64,000 nt of DNA from Prorocentrum cordatum. Taxonomy: Eukaryota; Sar; Dinophyceae; Prorocentrales; Prorocentraceae. Both the position numbers and the translations under genes were made by a program. The notes below the pieces were generated by a model, which saw nothing but the letters and a program-made list of their open reading frames with translations, was not told the DNA's origin and did no database searches. The stretch spans positions 61,001 through 125,000 of the forward strand of contig CAUYUJ010014270.1 of the NCBI GenBank assembly GCA_963575745.1. Direction: 5' to 3'. Positions 30,240 through 40,387 of the stretch are shown piece after piece (position 1 is the first letter of the stretch; every line of letters begins with the position of its first letter).

Positions 30240-32400
30240 TTCGAGCTCTCCGCCCCAAGGGGGCCCCAGAAGGCCCAAAGAGGCCCACAAAAGGCCTCCA
30301 AGAGGCCCCAAGAAGCCCGGAAGAGGCCTCCAGGAGACGCCTAAGAAGCCCCCAGGAGGCCCCCAAGAGACCACGAAGAGGCGTCAAAGCTGCCCCCCCA
30401 GAGGCCACTGAGAGCCATCCGAAGAGCCCCCAAGAAGCACCCATGAGGACAACCCAGACATCGTGGCGGGATGGGTCGAACGCCACTAGATCCGCCGCCC
30501 CCTGTGCTCTTGTCACAGGGGTGCCAAGCGTGCTAGACGTCTGATGCTTCGACCACCCAGAAGGCCGCACAATCCGCCGAAAAAATGCCCAATAGCTTCC
30601 AAGACGGTCGGGATGGCCCAAGATGGCCTCTAAGTTCGTCCAAGACGGTCCAAGATGGCCTCCAAGAAAGCCCAAGAGGTCCAAGATGCCTCGAGGTTCG
30701 CCCAAGAAGCCGCCAAGACAGACCAAGATGGCCACCAAATGGCCCACGACGGCCCCAGAGGCCCCCAAGAGGCCTCCAAGACGGCCCCAGAGGCATCCAA
30801 AAGGTCCTTCCTCCAGAAAAGCCCGAAGAGGCCCAAATCTGTGACTTTCCGCAGGTTGTCGGAGCATTTGGGCATTGGCTGGCCCAAGACGGCCCCAGAT
30901 GGCCCCATCGTCGCCCCAAGAGCGCTGCAGAGGCCTCCGAGATGGCCCCTATGACGGCCCTAGGGTCCCCCAAGACGGCCCAAGGCGTCTCCAAGACACC
31001 CAAGATGGTCCCCAAGACGGCCGTGGAGTACCCCGAGGGGGCCCCCAAGGCGGTTCAGAGAGACCTCCCAGACGGCGGCAGGCGAGCCCGGAACGCTCTG
31101 AGACGGCAGAAGAGGCCCCCCAAAAGCCCCCAAAAAGCCCCCAAGAGGCCCAGGGAGACCAAGAGGCCTCCAAGAAAGAGGTCGCAGGAAGCCCCAGAGA
31201 GACCCCCAAAGTGTCCCAAGAGGCTCCCAAGAAGCCTGCTCCTCGTCCAGTATCGTCCCACTCCTTCTCTTCTCATTTCTCCCCTACGTGTTCCTCGAAG
31301 GGTTTCCACAACGACTTGGGGAACACATAGTCCGATAGCTTGGCCGAGCTCTGGCCACAACAATCGGCCACATAGGCGCTTCCAAAAATGCAACGGGCGG
31401 TTGTGATTCGCCGTATACGTCTTCGATCCGCCGCCCCCTGTTGATTTCCCAAAGGGGTACCTGGCGTGCTGAATTTCTGGAAGGTTCTGCTTCTTTTCTA
31501 AAAAACTCCTAGTAGGCTTCGGCCCAATGGCGTTTCCCCCCCAAGACGGCCCATGGATTGCCTCCAAGACGGCCAAGATGTCTCCAAGACGGCCAAGATG
31601 GCCTTCAGGATGGTCCCAAGACGTCTCCAAGACGGTCAAGGCGACCCTAGAACATCCCAAGATGTCCTCCTGACGGCCCAAGAGGCCCCTCAGACGCCCC
31701 ACGAGGTCCATACGAGGAATGATGGTAGCGTTCTCGCCTTTGCGGGCTTCCGATGCCACAAGACGAGCCCGTAGGTTCCAAAGATCGCTTTAAGACGGCC
31801 CAAGAGGCTCCCAAGAGACCCGCAAGACGGCCTAAAAGGGCCCGAAGACAGCCTAGGAGACCCCTAAGAGGCCCAAGAGACCTCCAAGATGGCCCTAAAG
31901 ACCTGCGACTGCCCAGGGAGGGCCCAAGACGGCATCTGAAGGTAAAGATGCCACTTAGACGCCCCAAGAGGGCTGCAAGAGGATTTCCAGGCGGCCAAAA
32001 TACTTGACTTGTCTTAGGTGCCTCTCTGATATTGACGTTCTCACCTATTCCGTCTTCCGGTGCTCCATGACGCGCCCGTGGGCCCCCAAGATCACCCCAA
32101 GACGGCCCAAAAAGCCCCCAAGAGGCCCCCAAGAGGCCCCCGACGGACCAAGAGGGCCTCAAGACAGCCCAAAAGGCCCCCTGGATGGCCAAAAGACTAC
32201 CCAGAGAACTCCAAGACGGCCCTAAACCGGCCCCCAAGACGGCCTCCGCAGGCCCAGAGGTCCCACAGAGGCCCCCAGAGGCCCCTAAGAGGTCCCCACG
32301 AGGCCCCAGGGGAACCCCAAGAGGCCCCAGGATGCCCCCAAGAGCCGCCTCAGAGCCTCCCCCAAAGCTCATGGGAAGCCCCAAGGAGGCCTCAAGAGGA
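30240..32400. repeat. Degenerate CCAAGACGGCC/AAGAGGCCCC repeat field
   Basis: Long stretches built from irregular 11-12-bp words such as CCAAGACGGCC, CCAAGAGGCCCC and CCAAGATGGCC, with non-repeat islands. They produce Pro/Lys/Arg-rich ORFs on plus and Gly/Leu/Trp-rich ORFs on minus. The same type of sequence recurs at 46050-47330. Confidence 0.85.
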
Positions 32401-32610
32401 CCTCCTCTTCTTCCTCCTCCTCCTCCTCCTCCTCCTCCTCCTCCTCCTCATCCCTCTCCTCCTTCTCCTTCTCATTTCTTTCCTCCCCCAGTGTTTCTCA
32501 AGGGGTTCCACAACGCCTGGGGGAACACATCGTCTCATAGCTTGGCCAGATTTCGGCTGGGCGTTTCCAAAAGGCGGGGGGCGGCGGTGATTCGTCGTAG
32601 GCGTGCGTCT
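30489..32610. repeat. Higher-order composite repeat units
   Basis: Within the degenerate field a larger order recurs: repeat words, a pyrimidine tract, then a unique tail containing TTCCACAACG and GGGGAACACAT...CATAGCTTGGCC. The tail is seen at 31291-31430 and 32486-32610. The tail end GATCCGCCGCCCCCTGT followed by GGCGTGCT is seen at 30489 and 31427. This suggests that two or three units of about 1 kb were duplicated. Confidence 0.6.
32402..32480. repeat. (TCC)n microsatellite
   Basis: Pyrimidine tract dominated by TCC triplets, part of the composite repeat unit. Confidence 0.9.
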
Positions 32611-32633
32611 TAGATAACATTTTAGGGGGAGGG

Positions 32634-32716
32634 GAGAGAGAGAGAGAGACAGAGAGGGGGGAACAAAGACATGAAAGAGAACACTCACGAGAGAAAGAGA
32701 GAGAGAGAGAGGCGTG
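32634..32716. repeat. (GA)n microsatellite
   Basis: GAGAGA runs interrupted by a short unique stretch. No gene is seen in the surrounding 32611-33127. Confidence 0.85.
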
Positions 32717-33127
32717 AGACATACGGAGGGATTCAGGACAAGTGGAGGCTGCCCACACCCCTGCTCTCTACTCCATGCTCACATATCTGGGATGCAGCCT
32801 CGTCCAGCGTCGAACTTCCACCCGCCCTTGCTCCTCGAGATTATCTGTTTTCTTCAATGGCTGCAAAAGGCAACGAGGTGTTCCTAGCCCGGACACACTC
32901 TACATACATGATCTGACCGAAGTCTCGATCGAACAAGTCGAACGGGTGCAGCAACCCTCCAATCGGGTCTCGCAAATCTCGCGCGCACAACACCACCACC
33001 CTTACGAGCCCTGCCTCGACACGTCAGACACGGCTGCCCAACCAATGTGCGCAGCGGGCTTGAAAGCCGGAGCTCACAAGTCGTGGCCCTCGAAGAAACC
33101 TTCGCAGATAGGCGCATTACAATAGGG

Positions 33128-33305
33128 GCTTGACCACGAGAAACCTTCTACAAGAAGCCCAACCCTGAGACCCTAGGGCGTCCATGGATTCATGGTATGG
33201 GAACGTCACGCTCTCCATCGCAAAACCATCGAAACCCAAGAAACCCAGGGCACCTTGGAAGTGAGCAGGGTGTCTCTTGGCATGGGCCCCCACTGGAAAC
33301 ACCCG
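33128..33305. repeat. Dispersed repeat, copy 1
   Basis: About 170 bp similar to 47937-48105. Shared words include CCCAACCCTGAGACCC, AACCATCG and CCCAGGGCACC followed by AGCAGGGTGT and CTTGGCATGGG. The minus-strand translation is conserved between copies (KRHPAHFQGALGFLGFDG here, KKHPACLQGALGFWGSDG there), so it may be a coding remnant of an unrecognised element. Confidence 0.65.
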
Positions 33306-33339
33306 TGACACATGTCCCAAATCACTCCTGACACAAGGC

Positions 33340-33545
33340 GGAGTGAGGAGGAGGGAGGGAGGAGGAGGGAGGGAGAGAGGGAGGGAGGTAGGGAGGGAGA
33401 AGGGAGGAGGGAGGAGGAGGGAGGGAGGGGGAGGGAGGGAGGGAGAGGAGGGAGGGTGAGGGAGGAGGGTTGGAGGAGGAAGGGAGGAAGGGAGGGAGGG
33501 AGGGAGGGAGGAGGAGGTAGGAGGAGGAGGAGACGAGGCGACTCC
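33340..33545. repeat. (GGGA)n/(GGA)n purine tract
   Basis: About 200 bp of purine-only GGGA and GGA repeats. No gene is seen between here and the fold-back sequence at 34019. Confidence 0.9.
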
Positions 33546-34018
33546 CAAAACGCCCCCGCCTGCGACAGGCAGTGGCGGCATGAATGGAGTACTGGGTACC
33601 CAAGACATGGACTCTGAAGAGTTTAGAACACTTCGCGGTGACGCGGAGCTGCGACAGCCGACGCCTCCCGCAGCGGGCCTGCGCAGCCTCATGAGGGGAA
33701 ACCAAGACCGCGGTGCCTGGGCGTGCGCTGTGGCGCACGCGCCGCGCACCGCCAGAAGCTCCGCCACCGCGCCCGCTGGCACGCTGAGCAGAATGCCAAG
33801 AGCTGTCTGTCGGGATCCACCGAAGCAGAGGGCAAACTATCCACCCCCAGAATGATCCCCCCCACACGCGAAGCCGTTTAGCAAACGCATCCACCGAAAG
33901 AATCGAACAAGGCAGGGCTGTTTCGTAACCGCGCAGAGCCGTTTAATAAGCGCCACTTGTCGGGTCCAGGTGGTTGTGCCTCCCTGGACACAAGGGAGGT
34001 GACCCTGAGGGGGAGCAT

Positions 34019-34157
34019 GAGTTCGATCCGCTGGTGCACCGAACCGCCGCAAACAGATGCCCCCCCGCATGCCCTGCCTATGGGGAACTAATCGGGAGCT
34101 GCCTGCGGCTGGTGGGCATCTGCTGTTGGCGGTTCGGTGCAAAAACCGATCGAACTC
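34019..34157. repeat. Imperfect fold-back, about 44-bp arms
   Basis: Left arm 34019-34063 (GAGTTCGATC, TGCACCGAACCGCC, CAGATGCCC) and right arm 34114-34157 are imperfect reverse complements around a 50-base centre. The right arm runs directly into a (CA)n tract. Confidence 0.7.
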
Positions 34158-34172
34158 TCACACCCACACACA

Positions 34173-34229
<57 letters not shown>

Positions 34230-34231
34230 GG

Positions 34232-34262
<31 letters not shown>
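34157..34262. repeat. (CA)n microsatellite
   Basis: About 100 bp of CA repeats with one CGCGG interruption. Confidence 0.95.
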
Positions 34263-34265
<3 letters not shown>

Positions 34266-35029
34266 GCGGGATCCAGAGTCTGGGAGGGCTTCCGAAGTCT
34301 TCTGAACCCCCCCCCTCTCATCACTCGGGGATTTAGGCTTTGGGCTTTGCAGGACCCCGCAAGCTCCTTCAGGATCCTGCAACATGTTGCACTCAAGCCC
34401 GGGCCAATGCACCCCTGGCTCTGCAGGATCCTGAAAGATCCGGGGCTCTAGCTGACCCTCGTTTGCATTGACCCCCACCGCTACGCGCGCGCGCTGGCCC
34501 TCTCCCCCGAGACTCCACTGGCGGCCCGACGCATCCCTGGGGACGCCCTCCAAGGCACCTCGTGGCTTACAAGACGGCCCAGCAAGGCCGCCAAGACAGC
34601 CAACAACATTACCCAAGGACGCACCCAAGTGCCCCCAAGAAGCACCGAACTGTCCCAAGATGCCTCCAACAGGCCCCGAGGAACCTCCAAGAGTAGGCTC
34701 TTCGAGAGGCCCTGGAGTGACCAAGGGCATCTTGGATGTCCTGAAAAGAATTAACCTATGTGCTTCGCTGTCCACCTCTGGCCTCGCTCCTCTCACCTGC
34801 CCCCTCCCTCCTCCCTCCTCCCTCCTCCCTCAATGCCCAGAATCGGATCGACAAGTCGGACCGGCGATCGACGCGAATCGGATCGGCAGAGCCCGGCAGC
34901 CACGACGTGAGAGAAGTTGGATGGGCATGACACCGGCAGGCAGATGACTGGGCCTCCGTTGCTAAAAGTCGGAGCCCGGGGTCGGAATCCGAAGCCGAAA
35001 CGAGCCGGCATCGGAAGCTGTCGAAGTCG
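34263..35029. other. No gene seen; dispersed repeat fragment
   Basis: 34421-34475 resembles 24617-24672 (shared CAGGATCCTG, then GCTGACCC and CGTTTGCA before TGACCCCC), so it is another dispersed family. 34550-34690 has a short CCAAGA-type repeat stretch. No coding frame is supported. Confidence 0.5.
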
Positions 35030-35190
35030 GGGGGAGGAGGAGGAGGAGGAGGAGGACGAGCAGGAGGAGGAGGAGGAGGAGGAGGAGGATGAAGAGGAAG
35101 AGGAGGACGAGGAGGAGGAAGAGGAGGAGGAGGAGGAGGAGGAGGACGAGCAGGAGGAGGAGGACGAGCAGGAGGAGGAAGAGGAGGAAT
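35030..35190. repeat. (GGA)n tract
   Basis: GGA triplets with GAC/GAT/CAG variants, giving poly-Glu on plus and poly-Ser on minus as artefacts. Confidence 0.9.
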
Positions 35191-35285
35191 AAGATGAGCC
35201 GAACCAGGGGAGTCGAGACCAGCCCTCTGCCTCCCTCCCCGCTCCTCGGTCGAGGGGCGGCCCCCCTTGCTCGGGACCCCCTCCC

Positions 35286-35414
35286 TGGCCATCGCTCGGA
35301 CGCCCATTCCCTGTGTTTCTTGTCTGTTTCGTGTGTGGTTTTTTCGTCAAATGATCAAGGATGCTTCTCGATGGTCCTCGCCGAAGGAAAAATGCACACG
35401 TCCGAGCGATGCCA
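35286..35414. mobile_element. 129-bp MITE-like element, copy 2
   Basis: Same ends and identical length as 26314-26442, with scattered substitutions. Flanks differ from those of copy 1, so the two are independent insertions rather than one segmental duplication. Confidence 0.7.
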
Positions 35415-36404
35415 AGTTCCTTCTCGGCACCCCCTTTTGCCGTTCGGGTGCACCCAGGAGGGCCCGCAGAGCGGCGAATCCGAATTCGTTGCGCCATGTC
35501 GTTCGCCCCCCTCGTGCCCCGAGTGCAACTCTCCGCTCCCCCCTGCAGTGGCAACTCGTGGGAGCCTCCCATACCATCTTGTCGGCTCCTGCGAGGCGAC
35601 GCTGATCGACGCGAATCGCGCTCCCGCTAAAACGCTGGCCTTATTTCCGCGTTTCTGGTCGTGCCGAACCGCGCTACAGCTGCAGCGCTGGCTTCATTTC
35701 CAGTGCCATTCCACGGCATGCAATTCAGTGATATGTTGTGTCCCGCTGTGTGATGCCATGCCTTTGATCTTCAACGCCACGCTATGCCATGCATTGCTAC
35801 GCCATGCAACGACGCCTGACTGTGCGAATAGGAGAAAAGATCTTCGCCATGGTAAGGAACGGGAGGGAGGGGTAGGACGTCAGATGAGACGTTTGCGCAC
35901 GCAGCTTGCCCCCTCCCCTCTCCCCTGACCTGACCTGACTCGTGGCGGTCGAACGTCGTCGTACAGCCACATGTCCTGCCCCTCCACCTCGGCTGGGTGC
36001 CCGAGGTGGAGGGAGGGTGCATTCGGGAAAATCCTTCTCCCCCCCTCCCTTCTGACTACCTACCAGACCACCCCAATCCACTGGAAATGGAAGGCAAAGT
36101 GAGACCTTCGGATTGGGTTGGGGTGGTTTGGTGGGTGGTGACCTCCTCCCCCCCTCCCCTCCTCCGCCCCTCCCCCCCTCTCAGGTTGCCCATCCTTCCC
36201 ATGCACCGGGAGCGGCCAAAATGGGGGTGTCCAAGAGGGGGTGGTGCAATTCATGACCGGCGGCACGTGCGCGGCCCAGCGGGGGGGCCAGGGACGTAAT
36301 GAAGCAAGAAGAGGCGCCATGAAATCTGGAGACATGCCATGGCCCGCGCCATGATATCCACCCCTCCCTAATCATCACCCCCCTCTTTGCCGCCCCCAAA
36401 TGCA
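35415..36404. other. No gene seen
   Basis: Unique sequence. ATGCCATGC-like words recur at 35755-35805 and the C-rich stretch 36020-36180 is low complexity. No protein motif was found on either strand. Confidence 0.45.
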
Positions 36405-36839
36405 GGTTGACTTTAACCTCCCCCGGGATGCCTTCGGTGCCACCGCAAGGGGCGCACAACAGCGAGGAGCGAAGGGGCGCGTCTGGCCAGTGCGGGCCTG
36501 GGCCGCCAGCAGCTCCCACGGCACAGATCCGGGTCCCGCGCGAGCTCCAGGCAAAGGCCCTCAAGGGGAAGCTTGAAGAAGGTCCGACACCTGCTCAAGA
36601 GGGCAGACCGCAATCGACTCAAACCTACGGCAGCTCGGGTGGAGGCACAGTTGCGAGCCCTCCTCGGTGATGATGCTGCACTTACCACGACTCATTTCAA
36701 GGCTCCTCCCAACAAGACCATCAAACTCCTAGAATCGGACTGGGGAGCGGCGCCGCTGCGGGCAGCGGCGCCCTTGTCCGATAGGACGTACTCCACGGAA
36801 CCAGTGATCATATCAACTACGCTCACAGAGTTTGGCTAA
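36405..36839 (+). pseudogene. LINE endonuclease remnant
   Basis: Plus-strand fragments in shifting frames resemble the end of an AP-type (exonuclease-endonuclease-phosphatase) endonuclease of a LINE. VDFNLPRDAF near 36412 stands where GDFN.P is expected. A later frame (36573-36839) reads ALLGDDAAL and SDRTYSTEPVII, where LINE endonucleases have an SRIDRIY-type ending. The frames are broken and the first Gly of the motif is lost, so it is not functional. It is separate from the endonuclease at 39500-40000. Confidence 0.4.
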
Positions 36840-36849
36840 ACTAGACAAT

Positions 36850-38142
36850 GACCCGCGATCAGTTGTGGAACGGCTGTGACAATTGTTACTTTTGATCTTG
36901 CTTCCTCCATCGAGGGCGCTGCCACGCAAGAGGTGATGACTGCCACGGACGCCGGCAATGCAATTCGACTTGCGCAGGTACTCCACGCGGGGGGTAAAGC
37001 GCCCAAGCCAGCTGGCCTCCCAGAGGGGGTCAAAGATGACGCCGAGCACGAGCCGCCGACGAGCGCCCCGCAGGCCCTGAGGCGGACGCGCGCGCGGACG
37101 GCGGACGCGCGCGAAGAACTATGAAAGTGAGACCAACACGCTGCTTTTTCATCCAAGACAGCAAGGTACACGCGTTCCTCGGCTTGAGCTGCCACAGAAG
37201 ATTTCGCGCAACTATCAGAGGTCAACGCTTATGCCGAGCTGGCTCATTATCGGAACCGACAGGACTCACCTAGCATACTGGGCAAGAGGTGCTCCTCTCT
37301 GTCCAATTGAGGGGCGGATAGTGCACCGACCACCCAGCAATGCATCCCTTGGGTTACTTAGCAAAACGCATGTCGTTAGTGCCCCCCAAAAAAAACATTG
37401 GCAGTCCAACGTGCACCTCCTGAGCGGGTTGGTCCAAGTGATCTCTCATGATTGGCCGCGCAGCGGGGGTTTACCACTGTTGGCCCCATTGCGCGCACTG
37501 GCAGACGACCTTGGTTCTCCAGGGCGGACTTGGGCGCCGCTCGGACTCGTAATAATCGCGCGCATTCATTCTCAAGCGGGATCATTGCATCAGCCGCGAA
37601 GGCCCCGACTCCTCGGACTGGCGCAACTGACAAGAACTCCATTCCAAAGGCGGCCAGTGCGCGGGGCACGGCTGCGCCCCAGCATGTCCCCGGTGACGAC
37701 GACGAATTGATGGGCGCTCCGCCCCTACCTCCCGCCGCTGGCTCCAGCGACAGCGCGGCGCCAAGGACAACCCCTAGGATGCGCCGCGCTCTCCTCCGTC
37801 AGGTGACGGGCTCCCTCAGAAGCAAGCCAAAGGGGCCGCGACGCCTTCATGGCGCGCGTGCCTCGATCAGACGGACTTGGGCCGAGCAGGTGACCGCTTC
37901 CAACTTTGTGCTGAAGTTGCTTGTAATGAGTTCAAAACCAATCCCAATAGGTTCACGAAAGAAGCCTTCCAACCCGGCGGCGAAGTAGCGAGGTGCGCTC
38001 GCATTGCCGTCGCTGCTGGGCTGGGCAAAGTCCAGCAAAAGCATGGCGCGCCCCAGCAGGGCGTCGGATGCGCTGGGCAGCAAGGTAGTCTGGCGGATAC
38101 AACGTGCGCGAGAGCGCTGGCGACGTTCATGAATGTTGACAT
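36850..38142 (+). other. Uncertain, possible retroelement debris
   Basis: Open frames such as 37452-37988 (plus) exist but have no recognisable domain, and their composition is Ala/Arg/Pro-rich as expected of GC-rich DNA. It may be the 5' part of the downstream LINE-A or unrelated sequence. Confidence 0.3.
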
Positions 38143-39364
38143 ATGCAACTGCCGCTGTACAATGATTTCGGACACGACGGGAACGTGGACTCTCCACGCC
38201 ACACCTGCACGCTACAAGAAGCCCATCTGGCTTTCCCTGAAATGCAAGCACTACACCCTCATCAGGAAGAAGGACAAGTTCGCACCCGGTCGAGGCAAAA
38301 TGGCGAGGAGCTCTCATGCCCCCACATCTTAGCGGGAGGTGGGCGGCCTCCTGCTGCATCATCGCCCTCCGCGGGAGCGCCAGCCCCAGAGCGCCCCTCG
38401 GCTTATGCTCGCAGACTGCCGGGGGCGCCCCTGGTCTCACCGGTTCCTGCTTCCGAGCTGAGGAAGGCCAAGTCGCTTCCGGGGGTCTCCTCGTCGCGGG
38501 CAAAGTCGAAGGCCAGGGCCCCCTCTGCCCCTCCTGAAGTCCAAAGTCTGTTCGGAGAGCTCACCAAAGTACCGGATGAAGCTCCCGTCGACTCGACAAA
38601 AGCAGCGCATCGCCGATGTCCAAAGTGCGGCTGGATACCCGCATCGGACGGCTTCAACGACGCCTGCATGCGCAAGCAGCAGGAAACAGCCCGCTGGAGA
38701 GAACGCGCCAGCAAAGCACCGCCAAGAAAACCTCGCGAAGCCATCGCCGAGAGCACCCGCGCTACAGCCATGGCGGCGCGGAACCTGGCAGCACGACGCG
38801 CTGCATGGCAAAAGTTTCAAGAGTGGTACCACAACCTCCCAACGCACATGCATGATTCAGTTTGTTGTTTGACCTTGGACAATGGTTACTTCGGCGTCTG
38901 AGGGTAGGACATATTCGAATTTCAAATTGTGTTCCGGATGTGGCGGCAGGAAGGTCTTGCCCCGCGCCAGGGACGCAGCGCGCCGCACGCGCGCCGCCGC
39001 CCTCGCCTCCAAGGACGCCCTGAGGAATCTCCTGGGCGACGAGGCCTACGAGCCGAGGCCGGCCAAGATGAGGATCAACAGGCGCAAGTGGAACGCGAAG
39101 CGACCTGTCGGGCGACGCAGAGCCCGGGCGAGGGCCCACAGCGAGAAGCGCAAAGACTGCCCAAGCATGCTGAATGGAAGAAGCTGCACAACCGAGCTCG
39201 GAAAGAACCTCGGCCCCATCGCATTCTCCAGCATCCAGGACCCAGGCCGGCTGCCAGGACCTCGAAGCGCCCAGCGGCGGCCTCGTCGGGGTCGACGGGG
39301 GCATCTCACTGACTATCTTCTTGTCCTCCGGACCCACTCGAGGATGCGGAGGCGAGCCCGGTGA
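38143..39364 (+). pseudogene. LINE-A N-terminal region with Cys motifs
   Basis: Two overlapping frames (38143-38901 and 38882-39364) are plausible remnants of an N-terminal or ORF1-type region. The first has a Pro/Ser-rich linker, CPKCGWIPASDGFNDAC and a basic Arg/Ala-rich helix. The second has LCSGCGGRKVLPRARDAARR and a basic tail. The CxxC motifs suggest nucleic-acid binding, but the function is inference. The change of frame at about 38890 implies a small indel. Confidence 0.4.
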
Positions 39365-39416
39365 CGACCCCGAGGCTCCTCAGAATATATATGAGGCCAT
39401 GAAAGTTTTTGTTTTT

Positions 39417-39470
39417 CTCTCTCTCTCTCTCTCTCTCTCTTCCTCTCTCTCTCTCTATCTCTCTATCTGC
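39417..39470. repeat. (TC)n microsatellite
   Basis: CT/TC dinucleotide repeat with TCTA variants. Confidence 0.9.
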
Positions 39471-39484
39471 GTTGCCCCGCTCAC

Positions 39485-40204
39485 CAAAGCTCGCCATCTT
39501 GAAGTGCTGACCAATTGCGATGACGACGAGATCGGCCCCGTCGCATTGCAGGAGACACAGTCGGTTTCTGAACGACCACGCTGGGTGCTCGCACAACTCC
39601 ACCGCCCAAGGGCGCACGGCGCGCAGTCCAAGCTGGCGGCGCAGCAAACATGTAGCGCCCGCGTCTCGGGCGCACGGCCATCATGCGCGATCAAGTCCTC
39701 GGTCGCAGACTCGCGGGCACACGCGCTGCACAAGCTAGCGTTTTGCCCGCGCACGCTCCGCAGACGCACGACGCTGCGTGGATGGCGTCTCTGTTCCACT
39801 ACATTCAGGGCTTTAGCATCGACGGACATCAAATTTACTTGTGCGGCGATCTTGATTGGAGACCAGCCCGTGCTCAAGTGCTGGGACCTGGCTTCAAGCT
39901 CGCCATCCAACGTGCCCCGACTACGGCGCAGGGGACCTTCCCCGCCAAAGCAGGGCACTACGGCCCTGATGCATTATCACCAGCAGCTCGAAATATGCAG
40001 CTCCTACCTGGAATCCCTCATCACGGATTGGTGGAGTATGAAATTCAGATTTCAGCATTCCAGCGACATTATCGACGGCTACGGCATACTGGAAAATATG
40101 GCATGGTCAAAGCTCCCCAGGATGAGGAACGAGATCGGCTCCTGGACCATCTCAATTCGCGTGTAGCCCCTGTTTGCTGGCGCCAATTCGCAAAATCCCG
40201 GTGA
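39485..40204 (+). pseudogene. LINE-A AP-type endonuclease, frameshifted
   Basis: One frame gives IGPVALQETQ (the first catalytic Glu segment, usually ..LQET). A second, shifted frame gives FSIDGHQIYLCGDLDWRPA, matching the central GDlNw motif of LINE endonucleases. The split frames mean the copy is inactive. Such endonucleases nick target DNA for target-primed reverse transcription. Confidence 0.55.
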
Positions 40205-40387
40205 GCGAATAGGGCCACCAGGTGCGGTCGCCACGGGCGTCAGTTCGCAAAGTCCCGGCGCGCCATCAGGGCTACCAGGCCCCACGCGTCGCCACGAGGG
40301 GTCACGCGCGAAGATCTCAGGGCACTCTGGCATGCACGTGCTGAAGCGGCGCTCCAACTGGGAGACGAGCAGGGCTTCGCACGTCTC

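Noticed and set aside
36210-36240. A second spliced-leader relic (CCAAAATGG word)
   Set aside because: Only nine bases match and the flanks do not fit the leader.
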